A stretch of DNA of 64,000 nt from Massilia psychrophila (GTDB lineage Bacteria; Pseudomonadota; Gammaproteobacteria; Burkholderiales; Burkholderiaceae_D). Of the stretch, positions 47,398-57,611 are shown piece by piece (position 1 is the first letter of the stretch; the number at the start of each line of letters is the position of its first letter). The notes under the pieces were generated by a model. That model was not told the DNA's origin. It worked only from the letters and a program-made list of their open reading frames with translations, and made no database searches. A program made the translations under genes and the position numbers. The stretch lies in the NCBI RefSeq assembly GCF_002760665.1, contig NZ_PDOB01000018.1:23667-87666 (forward strand), given 5' to 3'.

Positions 47398-47430
47398 CGC
47401 TTTTGCAGCGCTTTTGCAACGCTTTTGCAA
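47398..47430. repeat. Three tandem copies of an 11-bp repeat
   Basis: CGCTTTTGCAG, CGCTTTTGCAA, CGCTTTTGCAA in direct succession, 30 bases downstream of the OxlT-like gene stop and upstream of its terminator. Function unknown. Confidence 0.8.
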
Positions 47431-47459
47431 CAACGCTGCCCGGGAGTTTTCCTGATCGA

Positions 47460-48785
47460 CTACCGTGCAGGCATCGGCATGCCGCCCCCAGCAAGCTTTT
47501 CGTCTTCCAACAGGCCTTTGGAATACGCAACGTGCTTGGCCAAGGTTGGCCGCAACACTGCCAGCGCAAGGAACGCGGCAGTCAGGTCCATCGCGGCGAC
47601 CGTGTACAGAACAGTCGACCAAGTGCCGGTCGCCTCCATCATCAGGTTGCCCAGCGGGACAAACAGCGCGCCGATACCCTTGGCGGTGTACAGCACGCCG
47701 TAGATCTTGCCGATGTGCTTGGTACCGAAGGCATCGCCGGCGAGGGCCGAGAACAGCGAGTACACTTCGCCCCACGCCAGGAACACGACGCCGGACAGGA
47801 TCAAGAACGCGTACGGGTTGCTGCCGAAGTAACCCAACGCGATAATGCCAAGACCTTCCAGCGTGAAGGCGATGACCATCGTCTTTTCACGACCGATGTG
47901 ATCCGAAATCCAGCCGAACATCGGGCGCGAAATGCCGTTCATGATGCGGTCGAGCATCAGCGCAAGCGGCAACGCGGCGATGATGACAAAGCCCAGATCA
48001 ACCGGGAATTCCTTCACGCCAAGGTCTTTCGCGATGACGCCGAGCTGTGCAACAGCCATCATGCCGCCGGTAACGACCAGGATGAACATCGCGAACATCA
48101 GCCAGAACAGCTTGGTGTGGAGCGCTTCCTTCAGCGTGTAGTCGCGCGAAGCCTGGGCCAGTTTGTGCGACGCATGGGTTTCGCTCGGTTTTGGCGAACG
48201 CAGGAACCATGCGGCGACGAAGGCGAGCGAGCCTTGCAAGATGCCGAAGAACAGGAACGTAGCCTGGAAGCCGGACGATTCGATCATCGCGGCAATCGGC
48301 AGGATCGTGGCAGCTGAACCTGCGCCGTAGCCGCCGGCGGTCAGGCCAACGGCAAGGCCGCGGCGGTCCGGGAACCACTTGAGCGCATTGTTGATGCAGG
48401 TCGCGTAGATCGAGCCGACACCGACACCGCCAACTGCAGCGCCGATATAGAAGCCCGTCAGCGTGGTGGCTTGCGAATTGATGTACCAGGCGAAGCCGAT
48501 CATGATGGCGCCGAACGCCACCATTAACCGTGGGCCGAACTTGTCGATGAAGTGACCTTCGATCGGTGCGAGCCAGGTCTGGACCAGCACGAAGATCGTG
48601 AAGGCAAGCTGGATTTTGGCGCGGGACCAGCCGTAGGTTTCTTGAATCTCGGGGACGAACAGGGTCCAGGCATACTGGATGTTCGCAGTGGCAATCATGC
48701 AGATGACGCCGACCAACAGTTGAATCCAGCGCGTATTGCTGGAGCCGGTGTTTGGTTCGTGCAGCGTTGCGGACGCGTTGCTCAT
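47460..48785 (-). CDS. oxlT: OxlT-like oxalate/formate antiporter (MFS)
   Basis: A 441-residue, 12-helix inner-membrane carrier. It matches the OxlT branch of MFS: NIQYAWTLFVPEIQ in helix 1, GFAWYINS, GVGSIYATCINNALKWFPDRRGLAVGL, Arg287 in GISRPMFGWISDHIGRE and Lys369 in LYTAKGIGALFVPLG. The last two correspond, within one residue of spacing, to the Arg and Lys that bind oxalate in Oxalobacter OxlT (from memory). It would exchange oxalate for formate. No oxalyl-CoA decarboxylase or formyl-CoA transferase gene is nearby, so another carboxylate is possible. Followed by a strong terminator. Confidence 0.82.
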   Translation of the reverse strand: MSNASATLHEPNTGSSNTRWIQLLVGVICMIATANIQYAWTLFVPEIQETYGWSRAKIQLAFTIFVLVQTWLAPIEGHFIDKFGPRLMVAFGAIMIGFAWYINSQATTLTGFYIGAAVGGVGVGSIYATCINNALKWFPDRRGLAVGLTAGGYGAGSAATILPIAAMIESSGFQATFLFFGILQGSLAFVAAWFLRSPKPSETHASHKLAQASRDYTLKEALHTKLFWLMFAMFILVVTGGMMAVAQLGVIAKDLGVKEFPVDLGFVIIAALPLALMLDRIMNGISRPMFGWISDHIGREKTMVIAFTLEGLGIIALGYFGSNPYAFLILSGVVFLAWGEVYSLFSALAGDAFGTKHIGKIYGVLYTAKGIGALFVPLGNLMMEATGTWSTVLYTVAAMDLTAAFLALAVLRPTLAKHVAYSKGLLEDEKLAGGGMPMPAR

Positions 48786-49468
48786 GACTGCACTCCTCGA
48801 AGGGTTGGTTCGTTGTGCCGCGATGTTGCCGACGCGTTGGTCGTACAGTTAAAATTTTTCGTTAGCATTTTCATGTCTCCATTGTCATGGTTAGTGCTCT
48901 TGTCCCGATCGCGATTGGGGGCGCGCCGTGTACATTGCATCTTTTGTTAAAAATTAGTGTATGAAAAAATCTAAGTTGCTGATCAATTGAGGCGCTGTGA
49001 GATTACCCTCCCCGGTTGACGTGCGTGATGCCTTAATGATGAGACAGTGTCGGTCTCCCTTAGACCGCTGGACTTGCCATAAGAGTTCAGTTGAAATGAA
49101 ATTTAATCGGCAACATATTGATTTTCCGAGAAGTGATTTTGTAAATCATTGACCGCGGTTAAGTTCAGCATTTACGCCGCACGCTGGCACACATTTTTTG
49201 CAATTCAATCTCATGGCTGAGAAGAAAACGAGCGGCAGCCTGCGCGTTGGAAGGGCGGCGCAAGGCTGTGCAAAGGGATATGGCGCGCGCCCGGAAGGCG
49301 AGTTTGTACGTCCCGCTCATGCCCGCCAATGCTGCAATGACGACCGCCAGGGATAACCGGAATTGACCGTCCATCCAATCCGTGCCGATGTGCAGCGCCA
49401 CGGATGGCGCCGTGCCCGAACCTTGCCCCAAGGGCGGAAAACCGGCCGCGCGCGCCTGTGAGGAAGGC
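48786..49468. other. Long intergenic region, no convincing gene
   Basis: 683 bp upstream of the OxlT-like gene. The part at 48830-49160 is AT-rich and should include the OxlT-like promoter. An open frame on the minus strand at 49165-49431 (88 codons) has no motif or ribosome site and is not accepted as a gene. No RNA gene was recognised. Confidence 0.5.
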
Positions 49469-50383
49469 TTACGGCGTTGCCTGTCCCAAAAATGCGTTCA
49501 CTTCGGCCTGGAATTTTTCCGCCTGGTCCCACATGATGAAGTGGGCGCTGGCGGCAATGCGCTTGAGCGTCACGCCTTTCAAAGGCGCATACGCGGCCTT
49601 GTACGTGCCGTCCATTTTTTCATCGGTCAGGCCCATCCCTTTCGGCACCACGTACAGCACCGTCGTCGGCACACTGATTTTGCCCAGCTCGGGTACCAGG
49701 TCGGTGACGATCAGTTCGTGGTAAGCGCGCGCCGATACGTCCGGGTCGCTTTTGAGCGAATCGTCGAGCGCCCCCGGGCGCATGGCAACGGTGTCGACCA
49801 TGCCATCGATCATCGCTGTCGTGCGCGCCAGGCGCGCCGCAGCATCGGGCGCGCGCATCTGCACCAGCATTGAATCGGCCATCGGCTTGATACTGCCGGA
49901 CGTCGTGCCGGGCGGGCCGAACACGGCGCCGAGGAAGGGGACCATGTCGACCACCATCAGCCTGGAGGGCAGTTCGGGATGGCGGGCAGCAAACATCAGG
50001 CCGATCGTGCCGCCCATCGAATGGCCGATCACCGCGGGCCTTTTAAGGCCGCTGGCGGCGATGTAGCGCGCGATCTCTTCGGCCACTGGTGCGGCGACGG
50101 ACCCTTGCGTATTGCCGCCCTTCGGCTGGCCGGCAAAGCCCGCCACCTGCACCAGGTGGTAACGGTAGCCAGGTACCGACTGGATCATTTCGCGCCACAC
50201 GCGCGGCGACGAGTTCAAGCCGGGAATGAGGATCACATCGCTGCCCTCGCCCTCGGCCGTCACTTTGATGCGGTCGGATTTGAAATCGGCGGCGAGAGCG
50301 GGGGCAAACGCTCCCGCGGCGAGCGCGGCAAGCGTCATCAGCGAGGCAAGCAGGGTACGGCGAGTAAAGTTGAACGACGACAT
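49469..50383 (-). CDS. Exported alpha/beta hydrolase
   Basis: A 304-residue hydrolase. ATG 50383 has AGGGAG six bases upstream. The N-terminus carries TRRTLLASLMTLAALAAGAFAPALAA, a signal peptide with an RR pair (Sec, possibly Tat). The fold starts VILIPGLNSS (oxyanion loop). Nucleophile Ser122 sits in GHSMGG, with a His in SAHFIMWDQ near residue 283 and an acid not placed with certainty. The substrate is probably an ester or lactone, unspecified. Gene stands alone between the OxlT-like gene and the sensor kinase. Confidence 0.85.
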   Translation of the reverse strand: MSSFNFTRRTLLASLMTLAALAAGAFAPALAADFKSDRIKVTAEGEGSDVILIPGLNSSPRVWREMIQSVPGYRYHLVQVAGFAGQPKGGNTQGSVAAPVAEEIARYIAASGLKRPAVIGHSMGGTIGLMFAARHPELPSRLMVVDMVPFLGAVFGPPGTTSGSIKPMADSMLVQMRAPDAAARLARTTAMIDGMVDTVAMRPGALDDSLKSDPDVSARAYHELIVTDLVPELGKISVPTTVLYVVPKGMGLTDEKMDGTYKAAYAPLKGVTLKRIAASAHFIMWDQAEKFQAEVNAFLGQATP

Positions 50384-50534
50384 GGTCACTCCCTTTTTTT
50401 GTAATGGAGATACTCAATGAAGCGGTCGCATATTGTCAAGCAATTATCGATATGCATACAAGCTCTGCGCCAGGGATGTTCAGGGCACGGCAGAGTCGAG
50501 GTGCAATATCGTCAGAAAAACAATGCTGAGGCAT

Positions 50535-52517
50535 CTATTCAAGCCGGCGCGGCGCATTCTTCGGCATCGTGATCGTGACGCTGGTGCCGTTGCCCGGCGT
50601 CGATGCGATGCCGATGCTCCCGCCGAGCATGCCGGTGACGACGTTGTAGACGATGTTCATGCCCAGTCCCGAACCGCCCTGCCCCATCTTGGTGGTGAAG
50701 AAGGGATCGAACACCTGGTGCAGCGTCTTTTGGGTCATGCCGACGCCGTCGTCGCTGAAGTCGAGCATCAGCTGACCGTGCTCGATCTCGCGTGCGCTGA
50801 TGACGATTTTTGAGGCGCCATTCGCCGCGAACGCGTGCAGCAGGGCGTTGTTGATCAGGTTCGACAGCACCTGTCCCAAGCCGCCCGGATACGAATCGAG
50901 CACCAGCTGCGGCGGCACGTCGACGTCGATGGCGCAATTGGCGCGGCGCAGCTGGGCGGCGTAGGTGGTGACGGTGTCGCGCACCACCTCGCCGAGGGCG
51001 AAACAGCGCCGCATGTCGCTGGTCTGGTCGACCGATACCTGCTTGAACGACGTGATCAGGCCGGCCGCCCGGCTCAGCGAGCTGGCTATGATGTCGCACG
51101 CCAGCCGGGTGTCTGCCATGTGCGCTTCGAGCGCCGAGCGCTTGATGCCGCCAGCGGCGTATTTTTTCTCGAACTCGGTCACCATGTCGGCCAGCGCGGT
51201 GGCGGTCAGCAGGCTGTTGCCGATCGGCGTATTGAGTTCGTGGGCGATGCCGGCCACCAGCGCGCCGAGCGAGGCCAGTTTTTCGGACGTGATCAGGCTG
51301 GCCTGCGCCTGCTTGAGCGTCACTAGCACCGACGACAGGTCGCCGTGCGCCAGTTCGACCTGGGACTTCTGCCGTTCCAGCTCGGCCAGGCTGGCGTGCC
51401 GCTCGTCGAGCGTGGCGCGCAGCCTCCCGGCCAGGGAACGGCTGCGGCGCGAGGCGACCAGCAGCGCGGCGATCAGGGAACTGATCACCATGCCGGCCGT
51501 GGCGATCAGCACCAGCGGCGTGATGTCGCGCGCGTAGCGGCTGTTCGCCAGGGCCCTGTACTGCACCAGCCAGTGGCGCTGGGCGACCTTGATATGGCCT
51601 TGCGCCACCAGCCTCGACAAGATGCGGGTGCCGCGCTGGCGGCTGTCGAACAGCGTCTCGACGACCCCTGTTGGCGGCGCCAGGCCCGCTTTCGCATCGC
51701 CCGTATCGACAATGTCCAGCGCCATGTTCGCCAGCAGCGTTGGTTCGATCACCTCGCGCATCAGGTCATCGACGCGAAACGCGATCGCCACCACGCCGAT
51801 AAAGGCGGCGCGCCGCTCCGGCACCGAACCGGTCGGCATGTTCCGGCGGTAGATCGGAACGCGCGCCACGAAGCCGGGCTGGCGGCCTGCATCCTGCACC
51901 AGCAGCGTGCGCCCGGTCGCGACGATCTCGCCGCTGTCGCGCGCCGCCTCCACCGCCGCGCGATGCGGCGGCAGACTGGCCAGGTCCAGGCCGAACGCGC
52001 CTTCATTACCCTTCATCGGCTCGTTGAACTCGATGACGAAGTGCTGTTCGCTGGCGAAAACTGGATGGACCGCGAACTGCGGCGCGCTGTCGGCCTGACT
52101 GGCGGCGGCGAAGCCGGCCAGTTCACGGTCCGGCACCGCGCGCACGAACTGGATCGCGCGAAAGCCGGGATGGCGCTCGCTTAGCCGCAGCGTCTTGACA
52201 AAGCGGGCGAACTGCGCGCGATCGACGTCACCGGCGACCGCGAACAAGCCCTTGAGGCTGAGCAGCACGTCGAAATAGATGCGCAGCCGTGCGCTGGTGT
52301 CGGCCGAGACTTTGTCGGTGTCGCGCACGAAATTGCTGCGGATCTGGGCGTCCTGGGCATTCATCACGACCAGGCAGGTCCAGATGGTGATGCCGATGCC
52401 GATCACGAAAGCCAGGTAACCGTTGAGCCGAATCGGGTCGCGACGCAGGCGGGACCGGGCAAGGTCGTGGGCGCCGCGGCCCGCTTTCAACATGGTCGCC
52501 TTGACGTTATTGTCCAT
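50535..52517 (-). CDS. CHASE-domain sensor histidine kinase
   Basis: A 660-residue membrane kinase. GGGGAAACGGCGGAG directly before ATG 52517 favours it over an ATG 12 codons upstream. Layout: membrane helix (about 33-53), CHASE-type periplasmic sensor (about 70-300; the family string HPGFRAIQFVRAVP is clear), second helix (about 335-355), coiled coil, then the kinase core. The phospho-acceptor is His426 in GIAHELNTPIGN; ATP-lid motifs are NLINNALLHAF, DFSDDGVGM and GGSGLGMNIV. The HELNTPIGN form belongs to a subgroup often lacking a linked regulator, and none is adjacent here. Ligand unknown (CHASE domains bind small molecules). Divergent from the first M1 peptidase. Confidence 0.88.
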   Translation of the reverse strand: MDNNVKATMLKAGRGAHDLARSRLRRDPIRLNGYLAFVIGIGITIWTCLVVMNAQDAQIRSNFVRDTDKVSADTSARLRIYFDVLLSLKGLFAVAGDVDRAQFARFVKTLRLSERHPGFRAIQFVRAVPDRELAGFAAASQADSAPQFAVHPVFASEQHFVIEFNEPMKGNEGAFGLDLASLPPHRAAVEAARDSGEIVATGRTLLVQDAGRQPGFVARVPIYRRNMPTGSVPERRAAFIGVVAIAFRVDDLMREVIEPTLLANMALDIVDTGDAKAGLAPPTGVVETLFDSRQRGTRILSRLVAQGHIKVAQRHWLVQYRALANSRYARDITPLVLIATAGMVISSLIAALLVASRRSRSLAGRLRATLDERHASLAELERQKSQVELAHGDLSSVLVTLKQAQASLITSEKLASLGALVAGIAHELNTPIGNSLLTATALADMVTEFEKKYAAGGIKRSALEAHMADTRLACDIIASSLSRAAGLITSFKQVSVDQTSDMRRCFALGEVVRDTVTTYAAQLRRANCAIDVDVPPQLVLDSYPGGLGQVLSNLINNALLHAFAANGASKIVISAREIEHGQLMLDFSDDGVGMTQKTLHQVFDPFFTTKMGQGGSGLGMNIVYNVVTGMLGGSIGIASTPGNGTSVTITMPKNAPRRLE

Positions 52518-52665
52518 CTCCGCCGTTTCCCCTGTGCAATCGATCCAGCCCATGATACTGCCTGCGCGCGCATTGTTTCAGGTTTTTTACAATTCCCGCG
52601 AGCAATTGACTGTTAGGTAGCATTAAAATACTTATCCCAAATTCACTTAAAAATACAGGGTAACC

Positions 52666-55125
52666 ATGAGACGTTTGTCGATCAGCCTGGCGGCTTTATG
52701 CCTCACCATGTCCGCATTCGCGGCTGAACCATTCGATGACAAGTTCCGCCAGCTCGAAGAATTGCTGCCAACGCCAAGCACGATCCGTACCGCCTCCGGC
52801 GCCCCGGGCCACGCCTACTGGCAGCAACGCGCCGACTACACCATCCGCGCCACGCTCGATGAACCGAACCGCGCCATTCGCGCCGCCGAGACAATCACGT
52901 ATCACAACAACTCGCCCGACACGCTGTCCTACCTGTGGCTGCAGCTAGACCAAAACCTGTTCACGCCCGGCTCGGACAACCGCACCGCCAGTACCGTGCT
53001 GTCGCGCGAGGCCTGGTCGAAGGGCCGCAGCGAAGAGGACGGCATGCGCTTCGAGGCGATGCGCGCGATCCTCGAGAGCCGGACCTTCGAGGGCGGCTTC
53101 AACATCACCTCGGTCAAGGGCGCCGATGGCCGGCCGCTCAACACCGTCATCAACAAGACGATGATGCGGGTCGATATGCCGCAAGGGCTCAAGCCGGGCA
53201 CCAAATTCGTCTTCAGCGTCGAGTGGAACTACAAGATCAATGACGCCAAGTCGCTCGGCGGGCGCGCCGGTTATGAGCGTTTCGACGATGCCGACAAAAA
53301 CGACTTGTTCGAAATTGCCCAGTGGTTCCCGCGCATGGCGGCCTACTACGACGTCTATGGCTGGCAGCACAAGCAGTTCCTCGGTTCCGGCGAATTCACG
53401 CTCGAATTCGGCGACTACGACGTCTCGCTGACGGTCCCGTCCGATCATATCGTCGCCAGCACGGGCGAGCTGCACAACCCGGACGCAGTGCTGTCGGCGA
53501 CCCAGCGCGAGCGGCTGCGCCAGGCCCGTACCGCGACCAAGCCCGTGATCATCGTCACCCAGGCGGAAGCCGAAGCGGCGGAAAAATCGCGCAGCGGGTT
53601 CAACGGCGCTACCAAGACCTGGCACTACAAGGCCAACAACGTGCGCGACTTCGCGTTCGCCAGCAGCCGCAAGTTCATCTGGGACGCACAAGGCTACAAA
53701 AAGGACGGCACCGACACGATGGCGATGTCGTACTACCCGAAGGAAGGCAACCCGCTGTGGGAAAGATATTCGACCCAGGCGATCGTCCACACCATCGAGC
53801 AGTACAACAAGTATTCGCTCGACTATCCCTACCCGACGGCGATTTCGGTCAACGGCCCCGTCGGCGGCATGGAATACCCGATGATTTCGTTTAACGGCCC
53901 GCGGCCGACCAAGGACAAGAAGACCGGTGAACTGACGTATTCGAAGCGCACCAAGTACGGCCTGATCGGTGTCATCATCCACGAAGTGGGCCACAATTAC
54001 TTTCCGATGATCGTCAACTCGGACGAGCGCCAGTGGACCTGGATGGACGAAGGCCTCAACAGCTTCGTGCAATACCTCGCCGAGCAAGCCTGGGAAGAAA
54101 ACTATCCGCTGTCGCGCGGCGAGCCGCGCGCCATCGTCGACTACATGCGCAGCAAGAACCAGGTGCCGGTCATGACGAACTCGGAGTCGGTGCTCCAGTT
54201 CGGCAACAACGCCTACGCCAAGCCGACCACCGCCTTGATCGTCCTGCGCGAGACGGTGCTGGGGCGCGAGCTGTTCGACTTCGCCTTTCGCGAATACGCC
54301 CGGCGCTGGAAGTTCAAGCGCCCGACCCCATCGGACTTTTTCCGCACCATGGAAGACGCTTCCGGCACCGACCTCGACTGGTTCTGGCGCGGCTGGTTCT
54401 ACACCACCGACGCGGTCGACGTCAGCGTCGACGGCATCACCGAGTACGGCATCAGCAGCAAGAACCCGGAAACCGAAAAAGCATGGAAAAAAGCGCAGAA
54501 GGACCGCGAGCCAATTTCGCTGACCGACCAGCGCAACAAGGGTACGCTGGCGCGCCGCGTCGACGCGCAGCCCGAGCTGAAGGATTTTTATAACGAGCAC
54601 GACGACTTCACCGTCACCAACAAGGACCGTAACAAGTACAACGAGACTTTGGAGACGCTGGAACCGTGGGAGAAGGCGCTGCTGGCTCAAAGCGATGGCA
54701 AACGCAAGGACAACAAGCACCTCTACCTGGTCGACTTTTCGAACCTGGGCGGGCTGGTGACGCCGCTGGTGCTGGAGATCGAACTCAAGAGCGGGAAAAA
54801 ATATGTCGAACGCATCCCGGCCGAAGTATGGCGCTATTCGTCGAAGAAAATCACCAAGCTGATCGTTACCGACGAGCCGATGGTCGGCTTGCTGCAGGAC
54901 CCGTACTGGGAAACGGCGGACACCGACGTCAGCAACAACGCCTGGCCACGCAAAATCACCCAATCGCGCGTCGAGCTGTTCAAGTCTGAACGGGGCGTCG
55001 GCGACCTGATGAAGGACTTTAATACACCGCTCAAGTCCAGGGATGCCAAGGACGCGAAGGACGTCAAAGAGCCGACAGAGCCGAAAGACCTGAAAGAGCC
55101 CAAGGCGACGCCGAAAGCGGAGTAA
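52666..55125 (+). CDS. M1-family metallopeptidase, copy A
   Basis: An 819-residue exported zinc peptidase. Signal peptide MRRLSISLAALCLTMSAFAA. N-terminal beta-saddle (about 45-350) with TITYHNNSPDTLSYLWLQLDQN, as in M1 enzymes, then the catalytic domain with HEVGH at 439-443 and the third ligand Glu462 in WMDEGLNSF (HExxH-x18-E). The gelatinase-like GGMEYPMISFNG segment supplies the peptide-binding GxMEx motif. A C-terminal region of about 200 residues follows the catalytic part and ends in a Lys/Asp/Pro-rich repeat tail (DAKDAKDVKEPTEPKD). It would be an aminopeptidase of the periplasm or outer surface. A paralogue follows 92 bases downstream. Confidence 0.9.
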   Translation: MRRLSISLAALCLTMSAFAAEPFDDKFRQLEELLPTPSTIRTASGAPGHAYWQQRADYTIRATLDEPNRAIRAAETITYHNNSPDTLSYLWLQLDQNLFTPGSDNRTASTVLSREAWSKGRSEEDGMRFEAMRAILESRTFEGGFNITSVKGADGRPLNTVINKTMMRVDMPQGLKPGTKFVFSVEWNYKINDAKSLGGRAGYERFDDADKNDLFEIAQWFPRMAAYYDVYGWQHKQFLGSGEFTLEFGDYDVSLTVPSDHIVASTGELHNPDAVLSATQRERLRQARTATKPVIIVTQAEAEAAEKSRSGFNGATKTWHYKANNVRDFAFASSRKFIWDAQGYKKDGTDTMAMSYYPKEGNPLWERYSTQAIVHTIEQYNKYSLDYPYPTAISVNGPVGGMEYPMISFNGPRPTKDKKTGELTYSKRTKYGLIGVIIHEVGHNYFPMIVNSDERQWTWMDEGLNSFVQYLAEQAWEENYPLSRGEPRAIVDYMRSKNQVPVMTNSESVLQFGNNAYAKPTTALIVLRETVLGRELFDFAFREYARRWKFKRPTPSDFFRTMEDASGTDLDWFWRGWFYTTDAVDVSVDGITEYGISSKNPETEKAWKKAQKDREPISLTDQRNKGTLARRVDAQPELKDFYNEHDDFTVTNKDRNKYNETLETLEPWEKALLAQSDGKRKDNKHLYLVDFSNLGGLVTPLVLEIELKSGKKYVERIPAEVWRYSSKKITKLIVTDEPMVGLLQDPYWETADTDVSNNAWPRKITQSRVELFKSERGVGDLMKDFNTPLKSRDAKDAKDVKEPTEPKDLKEPKATPKAE

Positions 55126-55217
55126 TCGCTTGCCATGCTCGTAAGCTGCCGGCAGCGGCGCGATCACCATCGCGCCGCTGCCGCTTATCATTTCTGCCTT
55201 AGCAACATGCCCAGCCC

Positions 55218-57611
55218 ATGAACCTCAACCCCTTCCTGACCGGCTTCGCCGTCTTTTTTCTTTCGATTCCCGCCCTTGCCGGCGAACCGTTCGACGACAA
55301 ATTCCGCCAGCTCGACGAATTGCTGCCGACCCCGGGGGCCAACCGCACCGCGTCCGGTGCGCCGGGCCACGCCTACTGGCAGCAGCGCGCCGACTACAAG
55401 CTGCGCGCCACGTTGGACGAAAAGAACCGCGCCATCAGCGGCGCCGGCACCGTCACGTACCACAACAACTCGCCCGACACGCTGCCCTACCTGTGGGTGC
55501 AACTGGACCAGAATATGTTCCGCGCCGATTCCGACAACCGCAACATCGCCACCGTGCCCTCGCGCGAGGCGTGGGGCGCGGCGAAAGCCGAAGCAGACGG
55601 CTTGAAGTTCGAGGCAATGCGCTTCAGCCTCGACAGCCGCACTTTTGAGGGCGGCTTCCAGCTCAAGTCGGTCACGGGGCCCGGCGGCCAGCCGCTGCGT
55701 TACACGGTCAACAAGACCATGATGCGGATCGACCTGCCGCAGCCGATGAAGCCGGGTTCAAGCTTTGCCTTCAGCATGGCGTGGAGTTTTCTGGTGCCGG
55801 AACTGAACGTGCTGGGGCGGCGCAGCGGCTACGAGCGCTTCGACGATTTTGATAAGAACGACCTGTTCGAGATCGCCCAGTGGTATCCGCGCATGGCGGC
55901 CTACTACGACGCGGCTGGCTGGCAAAACAAGCAATACCTCGGCGACGGCGAGTTCACGCTCGAATTCGGCGATTACGACGTCGAGCTGACTGTCCCGTTT
56001 GATCATATCGTCGCCAGTACGGGCGAGCTGCAAAACGCCGACGCGGTGTTGACGGTTACCCAGCGCGAGCGCCTGCGCCAGGCCCGCAGCGCCGGCAAAC
56101 CTGTCGTCATCGTCACCCAGGCGGAAGCGGAAGCGGCGGAAAAATCGCGCAGTGGCGCGAACGGCGCAACCAAGACCTGGCGCTTCAAGGCCAACAACGT
56201 GCGTGACTTCGCGTTCGCCAGCAGCCGCAAGTTCATCTGGGACGCGCAAGGCTACAAGAAGGACGGCACCGACGTCATGGCGATGTCGTACTACCCGAAG
56301 GAAGGCAACCCGCTGTGGGAAAAGTATTCGACCCAGGCGATCATTCACACCATCGAGCAGTACAACAAATATTCATTCGACTATCCCTACCCGACGGCGA
56401 TCTCGGTCAACGGCCCCGTCGGCGGCATGGAATACCCGATGATTTCGTTTAACGGCCCGCGGCCGACCAAGGACAAGAAGACCGGCGAGATCACGTATTC
56501 GAAGCGCACCAAGTACGGCCTGATCAGCGTCATCATCCACGAAGTGGGCCACAATTATTTTCCGATGATCGTCAACTCGGACGAGCGCCAGTGGACCTGG
56601 ATGGACGAGGGCATCAACAGCTTCGTGCAATCGATGGCGGAGCAGGCGTGGGAAGAAAATTTCCCGCAAACGCGCGCGCAACCGCGTGGAATCGTCGACT
56701 ACATGCGCGGCAAGAACCAGGTGCCGGTCATGACCAATTCGGAGTCGCTGCTCCAGCGCGGCAACAACGCCTACGCCAAGCCGGCTACCGCGCTCAACAT
56801 CCTGCGCGAGACGGTGCTGGGGCGCGAGCTGTTTGACTTCGCCTTTCGCGAATACGCCCGGCGCTGGAAGTTCAAGCGCCCGACCCCGTCGGACTTTTTC
56901 CGCACCATGGAAGACGCTTCCGGCACCGACCTCGACTGGTTCTGGCGCGGCTGGTTCTACACCACCGACGCGGTCGACGTCAGCGTCGACGGCATCACCG
57001 AATACGGTATCAGCAGCAAGAACCCGGAGACCGAAAAGGCGTGGAAAAAAGCCCAAAAAGCGCTTCAGCCAACGTCGCTGACCGACCAGCGCAACAAGGC
57101 CACGCTGGCGCGTCGCGTCGATGCGCAGCCCGAACTGAAGGATTTTTATAACCAGCACGACGACTTCACCGTCACCAACAAGGACCGCAACAAGTACGCC
57201 GAGACTTTAGCGACGCTGGAACCGTGGGAAAAGCTGCTTCTTGCACAGGGCAAGCACCTCTACCTGGTCGATTTTTCGAACCTGGGCGGGCTGGTGACGC
57301 CGCTGGTGCTGGAGATCGAACTTAAAAGCGGGAAAAAATATGTCGAGCGCATCCCGGCCGAAGTATGGCGCTATTCGTCGAAAAAGATCACCAAGCTGAT
57401 CGTCACCGACGAGCCGATGGTCGGCCTGCTGCAGGACCCGTATTGGGAAACCGCCGACACCGACGTCAGCAACAACGCCTGGCCGCGCAGAATCAGCCAA
57501 TCGCGCGTCGAGCTGTTCAAGCTCGACCGCGGTAGCGGCGACCTGATGAAAGATTTTAATACGCCTTTGACGCCGAAAGACGGCGCGCCGGCGCCGAAGG
57601 AAACGCCGTGA
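55218..57611 (+). CDS. M1-family metallopeptidase, copy B
   Basis: A 797-residue paralogue of the preceding gene, with the same plan: signal peptide to PALAG, beta-saddle, HEVGH at 441-445 and Glu464 in WMDEGINSF, GGMEYP motif. From about residue 240 onward the two proteins are nearly identical, while the first 240 residues differ at many positions, and copy B lacks the long Lys-rich tail. The stop overlaps the next gene by four bases (GTGA), so B belongs to an operon with the DUF6702 gene and the TonB-dependent receptor. Function as for copy A; different substrate preference may come from the N-terminal domain. Confidence 0.9.
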   Translation: MNLNPFLTGFAVFFLSIPALAGEPFDDKFRQLDELLPTPGANRTASGAPGHAYWQQRADYKLRATLDEKNRAISGAGTVTYHNNSPDTLPYLWVQLDQNMFRADSDNRNIATVPSREAWGAAKAEADGLKFEAMRFSLDSRTFEGGFQLKSVTGPGGQPLRYTVNKTMMRIDLPQPMKPGSSFAFSMAWSFLVPELNVLGRRSGYERFDDFDKNDLFEIAQWYPRMAAYYDAAGWQNKQYLGDGEFTLEFGDYDVELTVPFDHIVASTGELQNADAVLTVTQRERLRQARSAGKPVVIVTQAEAEAAEKSRSGANGATKTWRFKANNVRDFAFASSRKFIWDAQGYKKDGTDVMAMSYYPKEGNPLWEKYSTQAIIHTIEQYNKYSFDYPYPTAISVNGPVGGMEYPMISFNGPRPTKDKKTGEITYSKRTKYGLISVIIHEVGHNYFPMIVNSDERQWTWMDEGINSFVQSMAEQAWEENFPQTRAQPRGIVDYMRGKNQVPVMTNSESLLQRGNNAYAKPATALNILRETVLGRELFDFAFREYARRWKFKRPTPSDFFRTMEDASGTDLDWFWRGWFYTTDAVDVSVDGITEYGISSKNPETEKAWKKAQKALQPTSLTDQRNKATLARRVDAQPELKDFYNQHDDFTVTNKDRNKYAETLATLEPWEKLLLAQGKHLYLVDFSNLGGLVTPLVLEIELKSGKKYVERIPAEVWRYSSKKITKLIVTDEPMVGLLQDPYWETADTDVSNNAWPRRISQSRVELFKLDRGSGDLMKDFNTPLTPKDGAPAPKETP

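Noticed and set aside
49165..49431. 88-codon minus-strand frame in the long spacer
   Set aside because: No ribosome site, no homology pattern and mixed composition; kept only as a note in the spacer entry.
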